64,000 bases of DNA from Gracilibacillus salitolerans (GCF_009650095.1 NZ_CP045915.1:2914001-2978000), one strand, 5' to 3'; shown: positions 9,188-20,265, numbered from the stretch's first letter. Program-made: numbers and translations. Notes: generated by a model not told the origin, from the sequence alone.

Positions 9188-9277
9188 CCTGTCTCATATT
9201 ATTGGGTCACTCTATATTTTCAACACGACTTTTTATTGCACTGGTTTATAATATTAAATGGTGAATCTTCCCTGTTC

Positions 9278-9721
9278 CTATTGCTCACTTTCAAGGGTCA
9301 TGGTGACCGGACCGTTGTTGGTTAGTGTTACGTTCATGTTAGCGCCAAATTGACCGGTCTCAACTTGGATGCCTTCTGCTCTTAGTTTTTGATTGTATAA
9401 TTCGTAAAGTTTTTCGGCATAGTCTGGTTTGGCTGCCTCCATGAAGTTAGGTCTTCTGCCTTTTCGTACATCTCCATAGAGGGTAAATTGAGAAATCGAG
9501 AGTACACCACCACCAATGTCTCTGAGAGATAAGTTCATTTTTTGATTTTCATCTTCAAAAATACGTAAGTTAATCGTTTTGTTGACGAGGTAATCAACAT
9601 CTTCTTCCGTATCGTTATGAGTGACACCGACTAATGCGACGTAACCATTTTCTATCTGACCGACTACTTCATCATTTACTATTACAGAAGCGTCTTTTGC
9701 TCGTTGTAATACAACTTTCAT
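9278..9721 (-). CDS. dtd: D-aminoacyl-tRNA deacylase
   Basis: A 147-residue protein of standard DTD length that hydrolyses D-aminoacyl-tRNAs (and Gly-tRNA-Ala). The two signature motifs are present: the SQFTLYGD segment (residues 79-86) and the NNGPVT segment near the C terminus (about 136-141), which form the cross-subunit active site. It lies 19 bases downstream of relA, matching the relA-dtd (yrvI) order in B. subtilis. Confidence 0.96.
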   Translation of the reverse strand: MKVVLQRAKDASVIVNDEVVGQIENGYVALVGVTHNDTEEDVDYLVNKTINLRIFEDENQKMNLSLRDIGGGVLSISQFTLYGDVRKGRRPNFMEAAKPDYAEKLYELYNQKLRAEGIQVETGQFGANMNVTLTNNGPVTMTLESEQ

Positions 9722-9740
9722 GCTATTTCTACCTGCCTTT

Positions 9741-11945
9741 TTACTGAATCGTTCTTTTAACTGTGTAAACGTCTTGAATTTGTTTTAATCGATCGACAAT
9801 TCGACGTAAATGATTAATATTATGAATTAAAATAGTCACATTAATAATCGCAATTTTATTGCGGTCAGAACGTCCGTTAACTGCAATAATGTTTGTCTTC
9901 GATTCATTTATGACTTGTAATACATCATTTAACAATCCACGACGGTCATAGCCTGAAATTTCTAAATCAACATGATATGATTTTGATTCTGATTCTGAAT
10001 TTTCCCATTCAACGTAAATTAAGCGGTCTTCAGCCTCACTTGTCTTCACATTCGGACAGTCCTTACGATGGACTGATACTCCTCTACCTTTTGTAATATA
10101 ACCGACAATTCCATCGCCAGGTACCGGGTTACAACATTTAGACAATCGAATAAGCATATTGTCGACGCCTTCCACCCGAACGCCGGAATCTCTTTTTGAT
10201 TTTTTCTTGATCGATTGGCCACTTGCATTGACTTCCTCAATCGTTTCTTCGATATTTTTATCCTTTTCTTGCTGCTCACGGATTTTCTCTGTCAGCCTCG
10301 TCACAATTTGAGCTGCCGTAATACCATGATAACCAACCGCTGCAAACATATCCTCATCTGTGCCAAAATTGAACTTTTCTAATGCTAGCTCAATGTTTTC
10401 CTCTGTTAATACTTCTTTTGGCTCGAATCCTGCTTGTTTTAACTCCTGTTCTACCATCTCACGACCATTGGTAACATTTTCGTCACGACGCTGTTTTTTG
10501 AAAAATTGTTTTATTTTATTTTTTGCTTGAGATGTTTGTGTCATTTTCAGCCAATCCTGAGATGGACCATAAGAGTGCTTGGATGTCATCACTTCGACAA
10601 TATCACCATTTTTTAATTGATAGTCGAGCGGCTCCATCTTTCCGTTAATTTTGGCACCTATCGTATGATTCCCGACCTCTGTATGGATTTTATAAGCAAA
10701 ATCAATAGGTACTGATCCTCTAGGTAGTTCAATCACATCGCCTTTAGGTGTAAACACATAAACCATATCTGAAAAAAGATCTACCTTCAGTGATTCCATA
10801 AATTCTTCTGCATCATTTGCATCATTTTGCCATTCTAATATTTCACGGAACCAAGCCAGACGATCTTCATTAGACTGTTGAGTAGTATTTACTTTCTTAC
10901 CTTCTTTATAGGCCCAGTGTGCGGCAATCCCGTATTCTGCTATTTCATGCATTTCTTTTGTGCGAATTTGTACTTCTAAGGGAGCTCCTTTTGGTCCAAT
11001 CACAGTCGTGTGCAGAGACTGATAAAGGTTTGGTTTCGGCATGGCGATATAATCTTTGAAACGTCCAGGCATTGGCTTCCAACAAGTATGGATAATGCCT
11101 AAAACGGCATAGCAGTCTTTGATACTTGAAACGATAATTCTTACTGCTAGAAGGTCATATATTTCATTGAATTGCTTCTTCTGCAGCATCATTTTACGGT
11201 AGATACTATATAAGTGTTTTGGCCTGCCGGAAAAATCAGCTTCAATATTAACGTCATCCAATTGTTTTTTTACTTCTTCCATTACTTCATCAATGTAATG
11301 TTCACGCTCTTCCCGCTTTTGTTTCATTAAATGAACGATTCGGTAATATTGTTGGGGGTTTAAGTAACGAAGCGCCGTATCTTCCAACTCCCATTTTATA
11401 GCAGAAATACCTAACCGATGTGCTAAAGGAGCAAAAATTTCTAACGTTTCATTTGAGATGCGACGTTGTTTTTCAGCAGGTAAATGCTTCAAAGTCCGCA
11501 TATTATGCAACCGGTCTGCAAGCTTGATTAAAATCACGCGAATATCCTTTGCCATCGCGATAAACATTTTGCGGTGATTTTCAGCCTGTTGGGCTTCTTT
11601 TGACATATATTTAATTTTCCCGAGTTTCGTTACACCATCAACGAGCATTGCAATTTCTTCGTTAAATTCTGTTTCTAAGTCTTCAACGCTGACAGATGTA
11701 TCTTCTACGACATCATGTAAAAAACCACCAGCTATTGTCTCGGGATCTAATTTTAAATCCAATAAGATTCCAGCTACCTGAACAGGATGAATGATATATG
11801 GCTCTCCTGACTTACGAAATTGCCCTTCATGTGCTTTTTCCGCATAATCATAAGCGCGCTTAATTAAACGTATATCCTCATCATTTAAATAACTTTTAGC
11901 TTCTTCAAATATATCTTCAGGCGCTAAGATTTTATCCTTTGCCAT
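9741..11945 (-). CDS. relA: Bifunctional (p)ppGpp synthetase/hydrolase Rel
   Basis: A 734-residue Rel enzyme. An intact HD hydrolase domain (HDVVEDT near 77-83, HNMRTLKHL near 147) precedes the synthetase domain (about 240-350, with [12 protein letters not shown] and [13 protein letters not shown]). The TGS domain (about 395-455), a helical/CC region ([13 protein letters not shown]) and a C-terminal ACT domain (about 660-734) follow. The intact HD box indicates that it both makes and degrades the alarmone in response to amino-acid starvation. The ATG follows AAAAGGTGATTAT. The roughly 285 bases upstream hold no gene. Confidence 0.97.
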   Translation of the reverse strand: MAKDKILAPEDIFEEAKSYLNDEDIRLIKRAYDYAEKAHEGQFRKSGEPYIIHPVQVAGILLDLKLDPETIAGGFLHDVVEDTSVSVEDLETEFNEEIAMLVDGVTKLGKIKYMSKEAQQAENHRKMFIAMAKDIRVILIKLADRLHNMRTLKHLPAEKQRRISNETLEIFAPLAHRLGISAIKWELEDTALRYLNPQQYYRIVHLMKQKREEREHYIDEVMEEVKKQLDDVNIEADFSGRPKHLYSIYRKMMLQKKQFNEIYDLLAVRIIVSSIKDCYAVLGIIHTCWKPMPGRFKDYIAMPKPNLYQSLHTTVIGPKGAPLEVQIRTKEMHEIAEYGIAAHWAYKEGKKVNTTQQSNEDRLAWFREILEWQNDANDAEEFMESLKVDLFSDMVYVFTPKGDVIELPRGSVPIDFAYKIHTEVGNHTIGAKINGKMEPLDYQLKNGDIVEVMTSKHSYGPSQDWLKMTQTSQAKNKIKQFFKKQRRDENVTNGREMVEQELKQAGFEPKEVLTEENIELALEKFNFGTDEDMFAAVGYHGITAAQIVTRLTEKIREQQEKDKNIEETIEEVNASGQSIKKKSKRDSGVRVEGVDNMLIRLSKCCNPVPGDGIVGYITKGRGVSVHRKDCPNVKTSEAEDRLIYVEWENSESESKSYHVDLEISGYDRRGLLNDVLQVINESKTNIIAVNGRSDRNKIAIINVTILIHNINHLRRIVDRLKQIQDVYTVKRTIQ

Positions 11946-12193
11946 ATAATCACCTTTTACTATTAGACTAACGACGTTATAAAACGTGTTTTAACTATCA
12001 TACCAAAAATAAAGCAAATTTTCCTCCTATTCTATTTCATTTCTCGACATTTTACTCGATATTCATTTATCATGTATGATTTATTATAATGACATGACAA
12101 AATTTCGTGAAAATGCTATACATAAACACCATACTAACAGATTTATCTAAACTTGATAACTGAAGGGATATTTTAAAATTTCCTAAGCAACAT

Positions 12194-12221
12194 AAAAAAA
12201 GAGCACTCAATATGAGTACCC
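12194..12221 (-). terminator. Terminator of the recJ-apt operon
   Basis: Minus-strand stem GGGTACTCA-TAT-TGAGTGCTC followed by seven T, eleven bases beyond the apt stop codon. Confidence 0.8.
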
Positions 12222-12231
12222 TTTTGACTTT

Positions 12232-12744
12232 TTAGTATTCCATTAATGTTAATACATCATACCCATCCAATTTGTCGCGACCGTCTAAGTAACTAAGTTC
12301 GATTAAGAATGCACACCCAACTACAATGCCTCCAAGCTGTTCTACTAAATTGATTGTAGCTTCAATTGTTCCCCCTGTGGCTAATAAGTCATCGGTAATT
12401 AGCACACGTTGTCCCGGCTTAATTGCGTCTTTATGAATGGTTAATACATTGTCACCATATTCTAAACCATAGTCGACTTTAATTACTTCTCGTGGGAGCT
12501 TTCCTTCTTTTCTAACCGGTGCAAATCCGATTTCTAATGCATAAGAAACTGGACAGCCAACTATAAAACCTCTTGCCTCAGGACCTACAATGATGTCAAC
12601 ATCTTTACTTTTAGCATATTCAACAATTTCGTTAACTGCTGACTTATACGCTGGACCATTATCCATCAACGTTGTAATATCTTTAAAGCGAACTCCCTCT
12701 TTAGGCCAATCTTCTACTACCGTAATATACTGTTTATAATCCAT
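12232..12744 (-). CDS. apt: Adenine phosphoribosyltransferase
   Basis: A 170-residue purine salvage enzyme making AMP from adenine and PRPP. The PRPP-binding motif [13 protein letters not shown] lies near residues 115-127, and the N-terminal [14 protein letters not shown] is typical. I take ATG at 12744 (MDYKQYI) because AGGAGG sits just upstream, and this gives the usual family length. An earlier in-frame ATG at 12762 would place the start within that ribosome site. The start overlaps the recJ stop by 11 bases, so translation is probably coupled. Confidence 0.96.
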   Translation of the reverse strand: MDYKQYITVVEDWPKEGVRFKDITTLMDNGPAYKSAVNEIVEYAKSKDVDIIVGPEARGFIVGCPVSYALEIGFAPVRKEGKLPREVIKVDYGLEYGDNVLTIHKDAIKPGQRVLITDDLLATGGTIEATINLVEQLGGIVVGCAFLIELSYLDGRDKLDGYDVLTLMEY

Positions 12745-15055
12745 AAGCCATTTCCTCCTCATGTATCTCAGCTTTCATTTGCTCAGATATCCATGTTTTT
12801 AATTGTGTGTATGATGAATAAATGAATATTTCTTCTAGCTCCACCCATTTTTTTCTGTCTTGATAAATCTGTGCCTCTTCTAAATCTTTTTTAGATGGAT
12901 TATCAGCTGGCACAATCATACCTTCCTTACGAGTTACAAAATCAAGTTCATGAAAAACCTGGAACATAAATTTAATTTTCTCTAACTTCCAACCCTTATG
13001 TTGAGCTAGTTTTGGTGCATCCATTTTATAATCAAAGGATTTTCGCTTTAACATTAATTGATACAGCCATTTAAATTCCTCTCTGGTTGGTAATGCCCGA
13101 AAATAATCACTATCATCGATAGAAAAGCAAACCATCAACCGTTTAAAATCTACTTTTTGTACAAGCTCCCGAATATCATCCAAAGTTTCAGGGAGATCGA
13201 GTAAATATAGTGATTCGATGGTTTGGTTGAGGTTTAATACTGTTTCTTTATCGCAGACAGGTAAATGCGCATGGTCACTTCCTTGAAAACTCACAAAATA
13301 GTTATTTTCTATATTTGCATCCATTTGTTGCTGCCAGTTCTTCATTCCTCTGTAGTCAAACAGTTGCCAGCTAGTTACGGCTATATCTTTTATCATCATT
13401 TGCGGCTTCCTGATTCCATTCCATTCGTTGACTTGCAGTTCACCTACCACTTCTACCGGTGTCTGTTTAGCAAGGTATGGTACCTTCTCACCAAGCCCGA
13501 ATCCGATACTGTCTATTTGTACACCAGCATCAGCAAACTTCATCTTAAGATGATTTTTAGTTGCACCAATTTGTCTTATTTCAGAAGGAGTTGCCTCCAT
13601 ATGAAAAAGCGGCTTTGGATTTGCCATCCCAAATGGTGCTAATTGATCGATCGTTTCTAACAGAGTCATATCAATATCGCTAATTGATAATTTGCCACTG
13701 ACGGTCAGCTGTGGTTTGTAATCTTCTTCTGTCAATTGCTCTTGTGCTAATCGATCTAACTTTTCTTCTAACTCAACAACATTTTCTGTTGGTAAAGTCA
13801 TTCCAGCAGCTTGAGCGTGCCCGCCAAAATGAGTAAATACATCCCTATGTTGCATACAATTTTGAAACATATCGAAACCTTCGATACTGCGAGCAGACCC
13901 TTTCGCCTGTTTTGTTTCAGAATCGATGGCAAGAACAATGGCTGGTCGATAGTAGGTTTGGACGAGTTTTGATGCAACTATTCCGAGTACACCTTGATTC
14001 CATCCTTCCTTCGCCACGATAATTACTCGCTTATCCGTATCGGACGACTCAAACATTTCAATAGCTTCTTTCGTAATTTCTGCAACAATTTTTTGCCTTT
14101 CCGTATTTAACTCCTGCACATAATTGGCCAATTCTTCTGCTTCTTCCGTGTCATCCGTTAACAAGAGGTCGACAGCTACATTGGCATCCTGCAATCGCCC
14201 AACAGCATTTAAGCGCGGCCCAATTCTGAAACCAATATCTTCTTCTGTAACTTTTCCTTCTATTTGGCATAACTTTTTCAATGCTTTTATTCCTTTGCGC
14301 TCAGAGCGGGTTAGAGCTTGTAGACCATAATATACAAGTATTCGATTTTCATCTTTTAGTGGGACTAAGTCAGCAATTGTTCCGATTACAACTAGATCAA
14401 GAAATTTTTCTGGAAAGTACCCTAGTAAATGTTCTGCAAATTTAAATGCAACACCAACTCCTGCTAATTCCTTAAAAGGATAGCTTTCTGAACATTTCGG
14501 GTGAATAACGGCATATGCTTCCGGCAGTGATTCTTGTACCTCATGGTGGTCTGTAATAATGACATCTAAACCTAATTCGTTAGCAACTGCCACTTCATCT
14601 ATTCCAGCAATCCCGTTATCTACAGTGATAATAAGTTGAAATCCTTGTCGATGCGCTTCACGGAATGCTTCTTCATTAGGACCATATCCTTCGGTAAAGC
14701 GATTCGGTATATAATAATCACACATAGCACCACTTTCACGCAATGCTTCGACCATGACAGTAGTAGAGGTCACACCATCGGCATCATAGTCGCCATACAC
14801 CAAAATACTTTCCCCTGCTTCGATTGCTTGTTTCACTCGGTTAACTGCTTTATCTATATGGGAGAAACCATTCGTATTGTGAAGTTGATCAAAGCTCGGG
14901 TTTAGAAAGTTTGTTGCCTTTTCATCTGTATCGATTCCTCTTTGTAACAATAGTTGTTTAATTACAGGAGAAATAGTTACATCTGCTAAACTGTCCGTAC
15001 CTGCTTTGTCGCTTTCGTTATATGTAAAAATCCAGTTTGATTGACTCTTTAACAT
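12734..15055 (-). CDS. recJ: Single-strand 5'-3' exonuclease RecJ
   Basis: A 773-residue DHH/DHHA1 phosphoesterase acting in recombination and mismatch repair. The metal-binding motifs [14 protein letters not shown] (about 79-92), ITVDNG (about 139) and DHHE (about 155-158) are present, followed by GPRLNAVGR, the DHHA1 motif [10 protein letters not shown] and an OB-fold near 460-570. The C-terminal extension is typical of Bacillus RecJ. It overlaps apt downstream; the LapA-like gene lies 56 bases upstream. Confidence 0.96.
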   Translation of the reverse strand: MLKSQSNWIFTYNESDKAGTDSLADVTISPVIKQLLLQRGIDTDEKATNFLNPSFDQLHNTNGFSHIDKAVNRVKQAIEAGESILVYGDYDADGVTSTTVMVEALRESGAMCDYYIPNRFTEGYGPNEEAFREAHRQGFQLIITVDNGIAGIDEVAVANELGLDVIITDHHEVQESLPEAYAVIHPKCSESYPFKELAGVGVAFKFAEHLLGYFPEKFLDLVVIGTIADLVPLKDENRILVYYGLQALTRSERKGIKALKKLCQIEGKVTEEDIGFRIGPRLNAVGRLQDANVAVDLLLTDDTEEAEELANYVQELNTERQKIVAEITKEAIEMFESSDTDKRVIIVAKEGWNQGVLGIVASKLVQTYYRPAIVLAIDSETKQAKGSARSIEGFDMFQNCMQHRDVFTHFGGHAQAAGMTLPTENVVELEEKLDRLAQEQLTEEDYKPQLTVSGKLSISDIDMTLLETIDQLAPFGMANPKPLFHMEATPSEIRQIGATKNHLKMKFADAGVQIDSIGFGLGEKVPYLAKQTPVEVVGELQVNEWNGIRKPQMMIKDIAVTSWQLFDYRGMKNWQQQMDANIENNYFVSFQGSDHAHLPVCDKETVLNLNQTIESLYLLDLPETLDDIRELVQKVDFKRLMVCFSIDDSDYFRALPTREEFKWLYQLMLKRKSFDYKMDAPKLAQHKGWKLEKIKFMFQVFHELDFVTRKEGMIVPADNPSKKDLEEAQIYQDRKKWVELEEIFIYSSYTQLKTWISEQMKAEIHEEEMAYGL

Positions 15056-15111
15056 AAATTCACCCCTGACTCACTTATTATACAAAAGTGTATCAAGGGT
15101 AGCAAACAGAA

Positions 15112-15441
15112 TTATTTTACTGTATCATCGTTTTCTGCTATTTCTGTTGATTCTGATTCTTCTATTCCAGCTTCTACGACAGGATTTTTATGTGCTCTTA
15201 AAGCATTTATTTCTTTTTTTGCAACTCTTAATTCTTTTTGTAACCGAATAACGCGGAGAACTCCGAACGCAGCGGTCATAATAGCTCCCATTAACACTGA
15301 AAATAAAATAACGAGAATAAGAGGTGCTTGACCAGTTCCAAATAGATAATTTACTTCTACTGCATCCACATTAATTACAGCAAAAATAGCAATAATGACT
15401 GCGAATACAACAGCTAAAATGATATACGTTTGTCCTTTCAT
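15112..15441 (-). CDS. LapA-domain membrane protein (YrvD-like)
   Basis: A 109-residue protein with two transmembrane helices (residues 5-26 and 38-62) and a basic coiled segment after the second (RVIRLQKELRVAKKEINALR), ending in an acidic tail. This is the DUF1049/LapA layout. In B. subtilis the equivalent yrvD lies between recJ and secDF, as here. The cellular role in Gram-positive bacteria is not known. AGGAGGTAG precedes the ATG. Confidence 0.85.
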   Translation of the reverse strand: MKGQTYIILAVVFAVIIAIFAVINVDAVEVNYLFGTGQAPLILVILFSVLMGAIMTAAFGVLRVIRLQKELRVAKKEINALRAHKNPVVEAGIEESESTEIAENDDTVK

Positions 15442-15568
15442 ATGCTACCTCCTCCAGATGTCTATTACCATAAGTTAAGTATATAGGAATTTCTAGGTAA
15501 TGTCGATTTAGGTTGTAATTATAACTAAATAGAGTCCTTTCCTCTCTTTGCTATGAAGCTTTAAGGAT

Positions 15569-15643
15569 TTTATTATCAACTTTCGAGATTTACTATCAAC
15601 TTTGGTTCATTTACTATCAACTTTTGGAATTTACTATCAACTA
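15569..15643. repeat. Four tandem copies of TTTACTATCAACTTT, period 20-21 bp
   Basis: Near-identical 15-mers start at 15569 (TTTATTATCAACTTT), 15589, 15610 and 15630, separated by 5-6 variable bases. The spacing is close to two helical turns, so all copies face the same side of the DNA. They lie in the gene-free stretch 15442-15774 between the LapA-like gene and the secDF terminator. Confidence 0.8.
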
Positions 15644-15732
15644 ACAGGAATTCATCAGTTCGACTCACTTTAATCGCATTTGGAATATAATCAGTTGTTT
15701 CGACTTATACCCGTACTCTTCACATAATAAAC

Positions 15733-15767
15733 TAAAAAAAGCGGAGCATCACGAAATAGATGCTCCG
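15733..15767 (-). terminator. Terminator of secDF
   Basis: Minus-strand CGGAGCATC (15759-15767) pairs with GATGCTCCG (15742-15750), followed by C and seven T, directly after the secDF stop. Confidence 0.9.
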
Positions 15768-15774
15768 TTTTATT

Positions 15775-18030
15775 TTACACTTGTGGGCCGTCGTTATGCT
15801 TTTTCTCTATATATGTGATCGGTTTATCTTTAATTGATTTACCACGCCACGCCAACCATACTTGTGCTGCGATGAATAAAGATGAGTAGGTACCTGCAAG
15901 TAAACCTACAACTAATGCGAATGCGAAGTTGGTAATCGCATTGGCACCGAATATAAATAACATCAAAGCAGCAAAGATAACTGTTAAAACAGTGTTGATA
16001 CTTCTTGCTAATGTCTGCATTAAACTATGATTAACGATTTTAGCAAGCTCGGCAAATGATTTGATTTTTTTCTTTTTCTTTAAATTCTCCCTAATCCTGT
16101 CAAAGGTTACGATCGTATCATTGATCGAATAACCAACAATGGTTAAAATTGCAGCAATAATCGTAATATCAAATTCCAACCTTGTTATACTAAACAATGC
16201 AATAATAAAGAATGCATCGTGCAATAACGCCAGTATTGCGGTTAAAGCGGAATAGAACTCAAACCGGATCGTTACGTAAATGATGATCCCGATCGAAGCA
16301 TACAATACAGCCAGAACCGCATTTTTCGCTAATTCTTCACCAACAACAGGTGATACAGTGTTAACAGATGGTGCACTTCCGTATTTTTCTTCAAAATGAC
16401 TTCTCACTTCAGATACTTTATCTTGTGATAACTCATCTGAAAAGCGTGCTACCGCAATATTCTGATTATCACCTGATAATACAATTGGCGCACTTACTTC
16501 CAAGTCAAGTGCTTCAAACCCTTCTTCAATTTCTTCAGCAGTAAGCGTCTGATCTGCTAAAACTTCCACACGAGAACCGGCAGTAAAATCGATACCGAGG
16601 TTTAGTCGGAATATTGCCAAGCAAGCTATGCCTATTACAACTAAAGCAATAGAGATTCGGAAAAATTTCTTACGGTGTTTGACAAAATCAAATTGTTTAC
16701 CGAAAACAGTTGGTTCGACTTCTTCACCACTGTTGATATCAAGAATTTGATCTTGTTTTACTCCAAACCATCCAGGACGTTTGTTTAACATGTTGCTGTT
16801 TACCCAGAAGCCCAGGAATAATCTTGAACCAAACACAGCTGTAACAAAGCTTAATACAATACTGACTATTAACAATGTCGCGAACCCTTTTACAGAGCTT
16901 GTACCGAAGATAAATAGTACGGCTGCAGCAATCAACGTAGTAATATTGGCATCAAATATAGTAGACAGTGAATGTTGATTACCTGCTTTAAATGCTGCTT
17001 TAATCGATTTTCCTTCTTTGACTTCTTCCTTAATCCGTTCATAGGTAATGATGTTGGCGTCTACTGCCATCCCAACCCCTAGTACTAGAGCGGCGATACC
17101 CGGTAACGTTAAAACACCATTCATTAATTGGAAGACAAGTAATACTAAATAAACATATATACTAAGCGTAATCGCAGCAATTACACCAGGGAAACGATAA
17201 TAGAAAATCATATAAATAAAAATTAAGAGAATCCCTAATATACTGGCGAAAACAGTTTTATCAAGTGCTTGTTGACCGAATTGAGCTCCTACTGAAGTGG
17301 AATATTCCTCTTCTAAATCAACTGGTAATGAACCTGCGTTTAATAAATCTGCAAGTTGTTGTGCTGAATCGATCGTAAAATTACCTCTAATCATAATATC
17401 TGTTGTTCTTAGTACTTGATCAAAGGTTGGAGCAGAAATAACTTTTGAATCTTCTTTTTGAATTTCTTCTTCGTATGTATCTCCTTCTTCATAATCCATC
17501 CAGATAACAACTTGATCTGAAAGTTCTGGGTTTTCCATGATCTCTTTTGTAGTATTACCAAAACGATCTGCATCTTTAAATTGAACCGTTACGATTGGTT
17601 GATTAGTATCAGGATCAAAATCCTGTTTAGCGCTACCTTCTTTTAAATCCGATCCGTCTAAATATTTTTTATCGTTAACATCTCGGAATGATAATTCTGC
17701 TGTTGTAGCTAACATTTCTCTTGCTTCATCCTGATCTTCCACACCTGCTAGCTGAACACGAATACGATTCGGTTCTTCAATATTAAAGCTAGGCTCACTA
17801 ATACCGATCGCATTTACACGTCTTTCCAAAGTGGCGACGGTAGATTCTAACACACTTCTAGTTACTTCTTCATCACCTATAGGCTCAACGTCATATAAGA
17901 CTTCAAAACCACCTTGTAAGTCCAGCCCTAATTTAATTTTATTTGCTATATCCGAATATGTTGTTCCAATCGTTGCCCCCAATACTAAGACAATTAGAAA
18001 AAATGCAACGATTCTCCCTCTTTTCACCAT
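15775..18030 (-). CDS. secDF: Protein translocase subunit SecDF (fused SecD and SecF)
   Basis: A 751-residue fusion in the cytoplasmic membrane that uses the proton gradient to pull secreted proteins through SecYEG. The SecD half has TM1 (8-27), a large extracellular loop with the LGLDLQGGFEV motif (32-42), and five TM helices containing VDANIITYERIKEE (about 320). The SecF half starts near 445 with TM7 (LVVIGIACLAIF), LGIDFTAGSR and YSINDTIVTFDRIREN. The fused form is normal for Bacillus. Confidence 0.97.
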   Translation of the reverse strand: MVKRGRIVAFFLIVLVLGATIGTTYSDIANKIKLGLDLQGGFEVLYDVEPIGDEEVTRSVLESTVATLERRVNAIGISEPSFNIEEPNRIRVQLAGVEDQDEAREMLATTAELSFRDVNDKKYLDGSDLKEGSAKQDFDPDTNQPIVTVQFKDADRFGNTTKEIMENPELSDQVVIWMDYEEGDTYEEEIQKEDSKVISAPTFDQVLRTTDIMIRGNFTIDSAQQLADLLNAGSLPVDLEEEYSTSVGAQFGQQALDKTVFASILGILLIFIYMIFYYRFPGVIAAITLSIYVYLVLLVFQLMNGVLTLPGIAALVLGVGMAVDANIITYERIKEEVKEGKSIKAAFKAGNQHSLSTIFDANITTLIAAAVLFIFGTSSVKGFATLLIVSIVLSFVTAVFGSRLFLGFWVNSNMLNKRPGWFGVKQDQILDINSGEEVEPTVFGKQFDFVKHRKKFFRISIALVVIGIACLAIFRLNLGIDFTAGSRVEVLADQTLTAEEIEEGFEALDLEVSAPIVLSGDNQNIAVARFSDELSQDKVSEVRSHFEEKYGSAPSVNTVSPVVGEELAKNAVLAVLYASIGIIIYVTIRFEFYSALTAILALLHDAFFIIALFSITRLEFDITIIAAILTIVGYSINDTIVTFDRIRENLKKKKKIKSFAELAKIVNHSLMQTLARSINTVLTVIFAALMLFIFGANAITNFAFALVVGLLAGTYSSLFIAAQVWLAWRGKSIKDKPITYIEKKHNDGPQV

Positions 18031-18109
18031 ATGTAAAGCCTCCCTAAGTTTTCACAACACTACCATATTACTATAAAAACCGATAATGAGACAAGCAACG
18101 AAAGGAATA

Positions 18110-18406
18110 CTAGTCTGTTTTTTCGTTTCCTAATAATGCATCGAGTGATTCCTGTAAATTATTATCTCTCCATGATTGTTGTGTTAAAAATGTCATAAAT
18201 AAGTTCGGATTTAAATGAAAAATATCTTGTACCACTTCATGAAGCGATTTCTCGGGATCACCTTTCCATACCTTGTCTACTAAACAGTTCCAAACATCTT
18301 CCGGTGCCGCTTTCGAATAATCCAGCAATTTAAATTCATTGACCTTACTACCTAGCACATCTTCTAGTTCATGCTTCCATAACGAGACTTGCTTTTTTAC
18401 TGTCAT
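18110..18406 (-). CDS. comN: Post-transcriptional regulator ComN (YrzD-like)
   Basis: A 98-residue cytoplasmic protein of the post-transcriptional regulator family. In B. subtilis ComN lies between secDF and spoVB and acts on comE mRNA; position and the DEFKLLDY-like segment (VNEFKLLDYSKAAPEDVWNCL) support the same gene here. I start it at ATG 18406 (MTVKKQVS) because GGAGGAAAAATTC lies just before it; an in-frame ATG at 18421 would put the ribosome site inside the gene. Its function here is by homology and synteny only. Confidence 0.78.
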   Translation of the reverse strand: MTVKKQVSLWKHELEDVLGSKVNEFKLLDYSKAAPEDVWNCLVDKVWKGDPEKSLHEVVQDIFHLNPNLFMTFLTQQSWRDNNLQESLDALLGNEKTD

Positions 18407-18519
18407 GAATTTTTCCTCCATCCGTGATTAGAAAAACCAGTCTTGTCGCCATTTCAAAATAGCAAAATCCTTAATTTTTCTTATACTATAATCCTTCATC
18501 ATCTCATACACTCACATAG

Positions 18520-18598
18520 TGTGTTCAAAAAGTTGCTAAATTAGAAACAAAGCCAACGAAGAGATGCATCGCTTATGATTGATGACTTTTTGAACAAC
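18520..18598. repeat. Small inverted-repeat element, MITE-like
   Basis: TGTTCAAAAAGT (18522-18533) and ACTTTTTGAACA (18585-18596) are exact complements around about 50 bases with further pairing potential (AAGCGATGCATC). It lies in the otherwise empty stretch 18407-18707 between comN and spoVB. It could also act as a long-loop terminator. Confidence 0.55.
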
Positions 18599-18707
18599 CT
18601 TTTATAGTACAAAAAAATCTACCCGAAATAGTCATGCTTGTCCTCTCCTCGTGCATATACTTCATTGTATATGAAAATTTTCCATTTGAGAAGGTAGGTC
18701 GAGCAAA

Positions 18708-20246
18708 GTGACCAAACAAAATTTTTTACAAGGGACGATTATTTTAATCATAGCTGGAATGATTACAAGATTTCTGGGGTTTATAAATAGAATTGTTGTC
18801 GCGAGATTAATGGGCGAAGAAGGCATCGGTTTATACAATATGGCGTTGCCTACCCTTTTTTTAATGTATACGATCTCGCAAATCGGACTACCTATTGCTA
18901 TTGCAAAACGAGTTGCCGAAGCGGATGCAAAAAATGATCAAGCCAAAATTAAGCAGATTTTAATCATATCATTATCGATCACTATTTCATTGAGCATCCT
19001 ATCATCTGTGTTGATGTTTTTGTTGATTCCTTATATATCGAATTACCTATTAACAGATGAGCGAGTCTTTTACCCGATGATGGCTATAATCCCTATTATT
19101 CCGATTAGTGCTGTTGGGTCAGTAATTCGTGGTTATTTCCAGGGGCGACAAAACATGAAACCACAGAGTTATGCCCAAGTATTGGAGCAGATAGTCAGAA
19201 TTGGTTTTGTGTTAGTGTTGGTCACCTGGTTAGTTCCATACGGAGTTGAATTTGCTGCATCTGGGGCAATGATAGCTGTTATTATTGGGGAAGCAGTTTC
19301 TTTACTATTCATGCTGAAAATGTTCCAGATAAAGAAGCGGATTAAATTACGGAAAAATATCTATCAATACATGAAAACGGGAAAAGAAACGCTACAGCAA
19401 TTGTTTTCGATAGCAATTCCAAGTACTGCAAGCCGAATGGTCAATTCGATTGCTAACTTTCTGGAACCAATATTAGTTGCACAAAGTTTAGCCTTAGCTG
19501 GTTTTCAAGCAACTATAGCAACTAAGCAATATGGAGCACTTACTGGGTATGCCCTACCCCTTTTATTTCTACCTACCTTTATCACACATTCGCTTGCTGT
19601 TGCACTCGTTCCAAATATTAGTGAGGCGGAAGCCAAGCAGCACTCAAAACTAATTCATTACAGAATACACCAGGCCATTCGGCTTTCTTTTGCATCAGGA
19701 GCTATCGCCACTGTCTTATTAACTCTTTTCGCCGATGCGATTTTACAGTATATGTATGGTACAAATAACGCCAGTCTTTTTCTGAAAATTATGGCACCTT
19801 GTTTTTTATTTATGTATATACAATTCCCATTGAATGCTTCTTTACAAGCTTTAGATTTAGCCAAACAAGCGATGTGGAATAATATCGCGTCAACGGTGAT
19901 AAAATTCATTATTTTAATTAGCCTTGCAACCAATCCTCAAATCGGTATATATGGGGCTGCTATTGCAATGTGTGTTGGTGTGATAGTTGGTACCATATTT
20001 CATTTGATCACATTATTCCGTGCCATCCGCTTTTATATACCGGTTAAAATGATAGTGAAAATGATCGCTTTAATTGGTTTAACCTTCTGGATGGGAGAAT
20101 TATTAATCCATATCTTTTCCTTTCAACCATCAGATATGTACAGCTTTTTAATTATTCTAGTCCTATTATTAGTTGGCTATCTGGTGTTTCTATTCGGTTT
20201 ACAATTTATTAGTAAAGATGAATTACAGCAATTACGAAAAAAATAA
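18708..20246 (+). CDS. spoVB: Stage V sporulation protein B (MOP-family flippase)
   Basis: A 512-residue polytopic membrane protein with about 14 helices and the polysaccharide-transporter signature near the N terminus (TKQNFLQGTIILIIAGMI, ARLMGEEGIGLYNMALPT). SpoVB is a probable lipid II flippase for spore cortex synthesis in the mother cell. GTG start at 18708 follows GAAGGTAGG. The neighbours comN-secDF and a DUF421 gene match the B. subtilis spoVB-yrbG order. The stop codon lies in the left arm of a terminator split by an IS. Confidence 0.93.
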   Translation: MTKQNFLQGTIILIIAGMITRFLGFINRIVVARLMGEEGIGLYNMALPTLFLMYTISQIGLPIAIAKRVAEADAKNDQAKIKQILIISLSITISLSILSSVLMFLLIPYISNYLLTDERVFYPMMAIIPIIPISAVGSVIRGYFQGRQNMKPQSYAQVLEQIVRIGFVLVLVTWLVPYGVEFAASGAMIAVIIGEAVSLLFMLKMFQIKKRIKLRKNIYQYMKTGKETLQQLFSIAIPSTASRMVNSIANFLEPILVAQSLALAGFQATIATKQYGALTGYALPLLFLPTFITHSLAVALVPNISEAEAKQHSKLIHYRIHQAIRLSFASGAIATVLLTLFADAILQYMYGTNNASLFLKIMAPCFLFMYIQFPLNASLQALDLAKQAMWNNIASTVIKFIILISLATNPQIGIYGAAIAMCVGVIVGTIFHLITLFRAIRFYIPVKMIVKMIALIGLTFWMGELLIHIFSFQPSDMYSFLIILVLLLVGYLVFLFGLQFISKDELQQLRKK

Positions 20247-20265
20247 CACATCGCTATGGTACCGA

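Larger units (their letters stand above)
7932..9214 (-). mobile_element. IS3-family insertion sequence (IS150-like), 1283 bp, likely inactive
   Basis: Imperfect terminal inverted repeats (TGAACTGACCCAGTAAAACG at the left; TAGAGTGACCCAATAATATG on the opposite strand at the right) bound two overlapping reading frames of the IS3 orfA/orfB type. TATT at 7928-7931 and 9215-9218 is the target duplication. The element sits in the loop of a terminator. orfB carries a frame break near 8620, so the copy is probably dead unless the break is a sequencing error. Confidence 0.92.
7912..9234. terminator. Bidirectional terminator between the amidase and dtd, split by an IS
   Basis: The left stem AAAAAGTCGTGTTGAA (7912-7927) is the exact complement of TTCAACACGACTTTTT (9219-9234). 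With the IS and one TATT copy removed, the site is a perfect 16-bp stem with a TATT loop and T tracts on both strands, as expected between convergent genes. Confidence 0.88.

Noticed and set aside
15569..15643. Tandem repeats as a CRISPR array
   Set aside because: Repeats are 15 bases with 5-6 base gaps, far too short for repeats and spacers; no cas genes are in the window.
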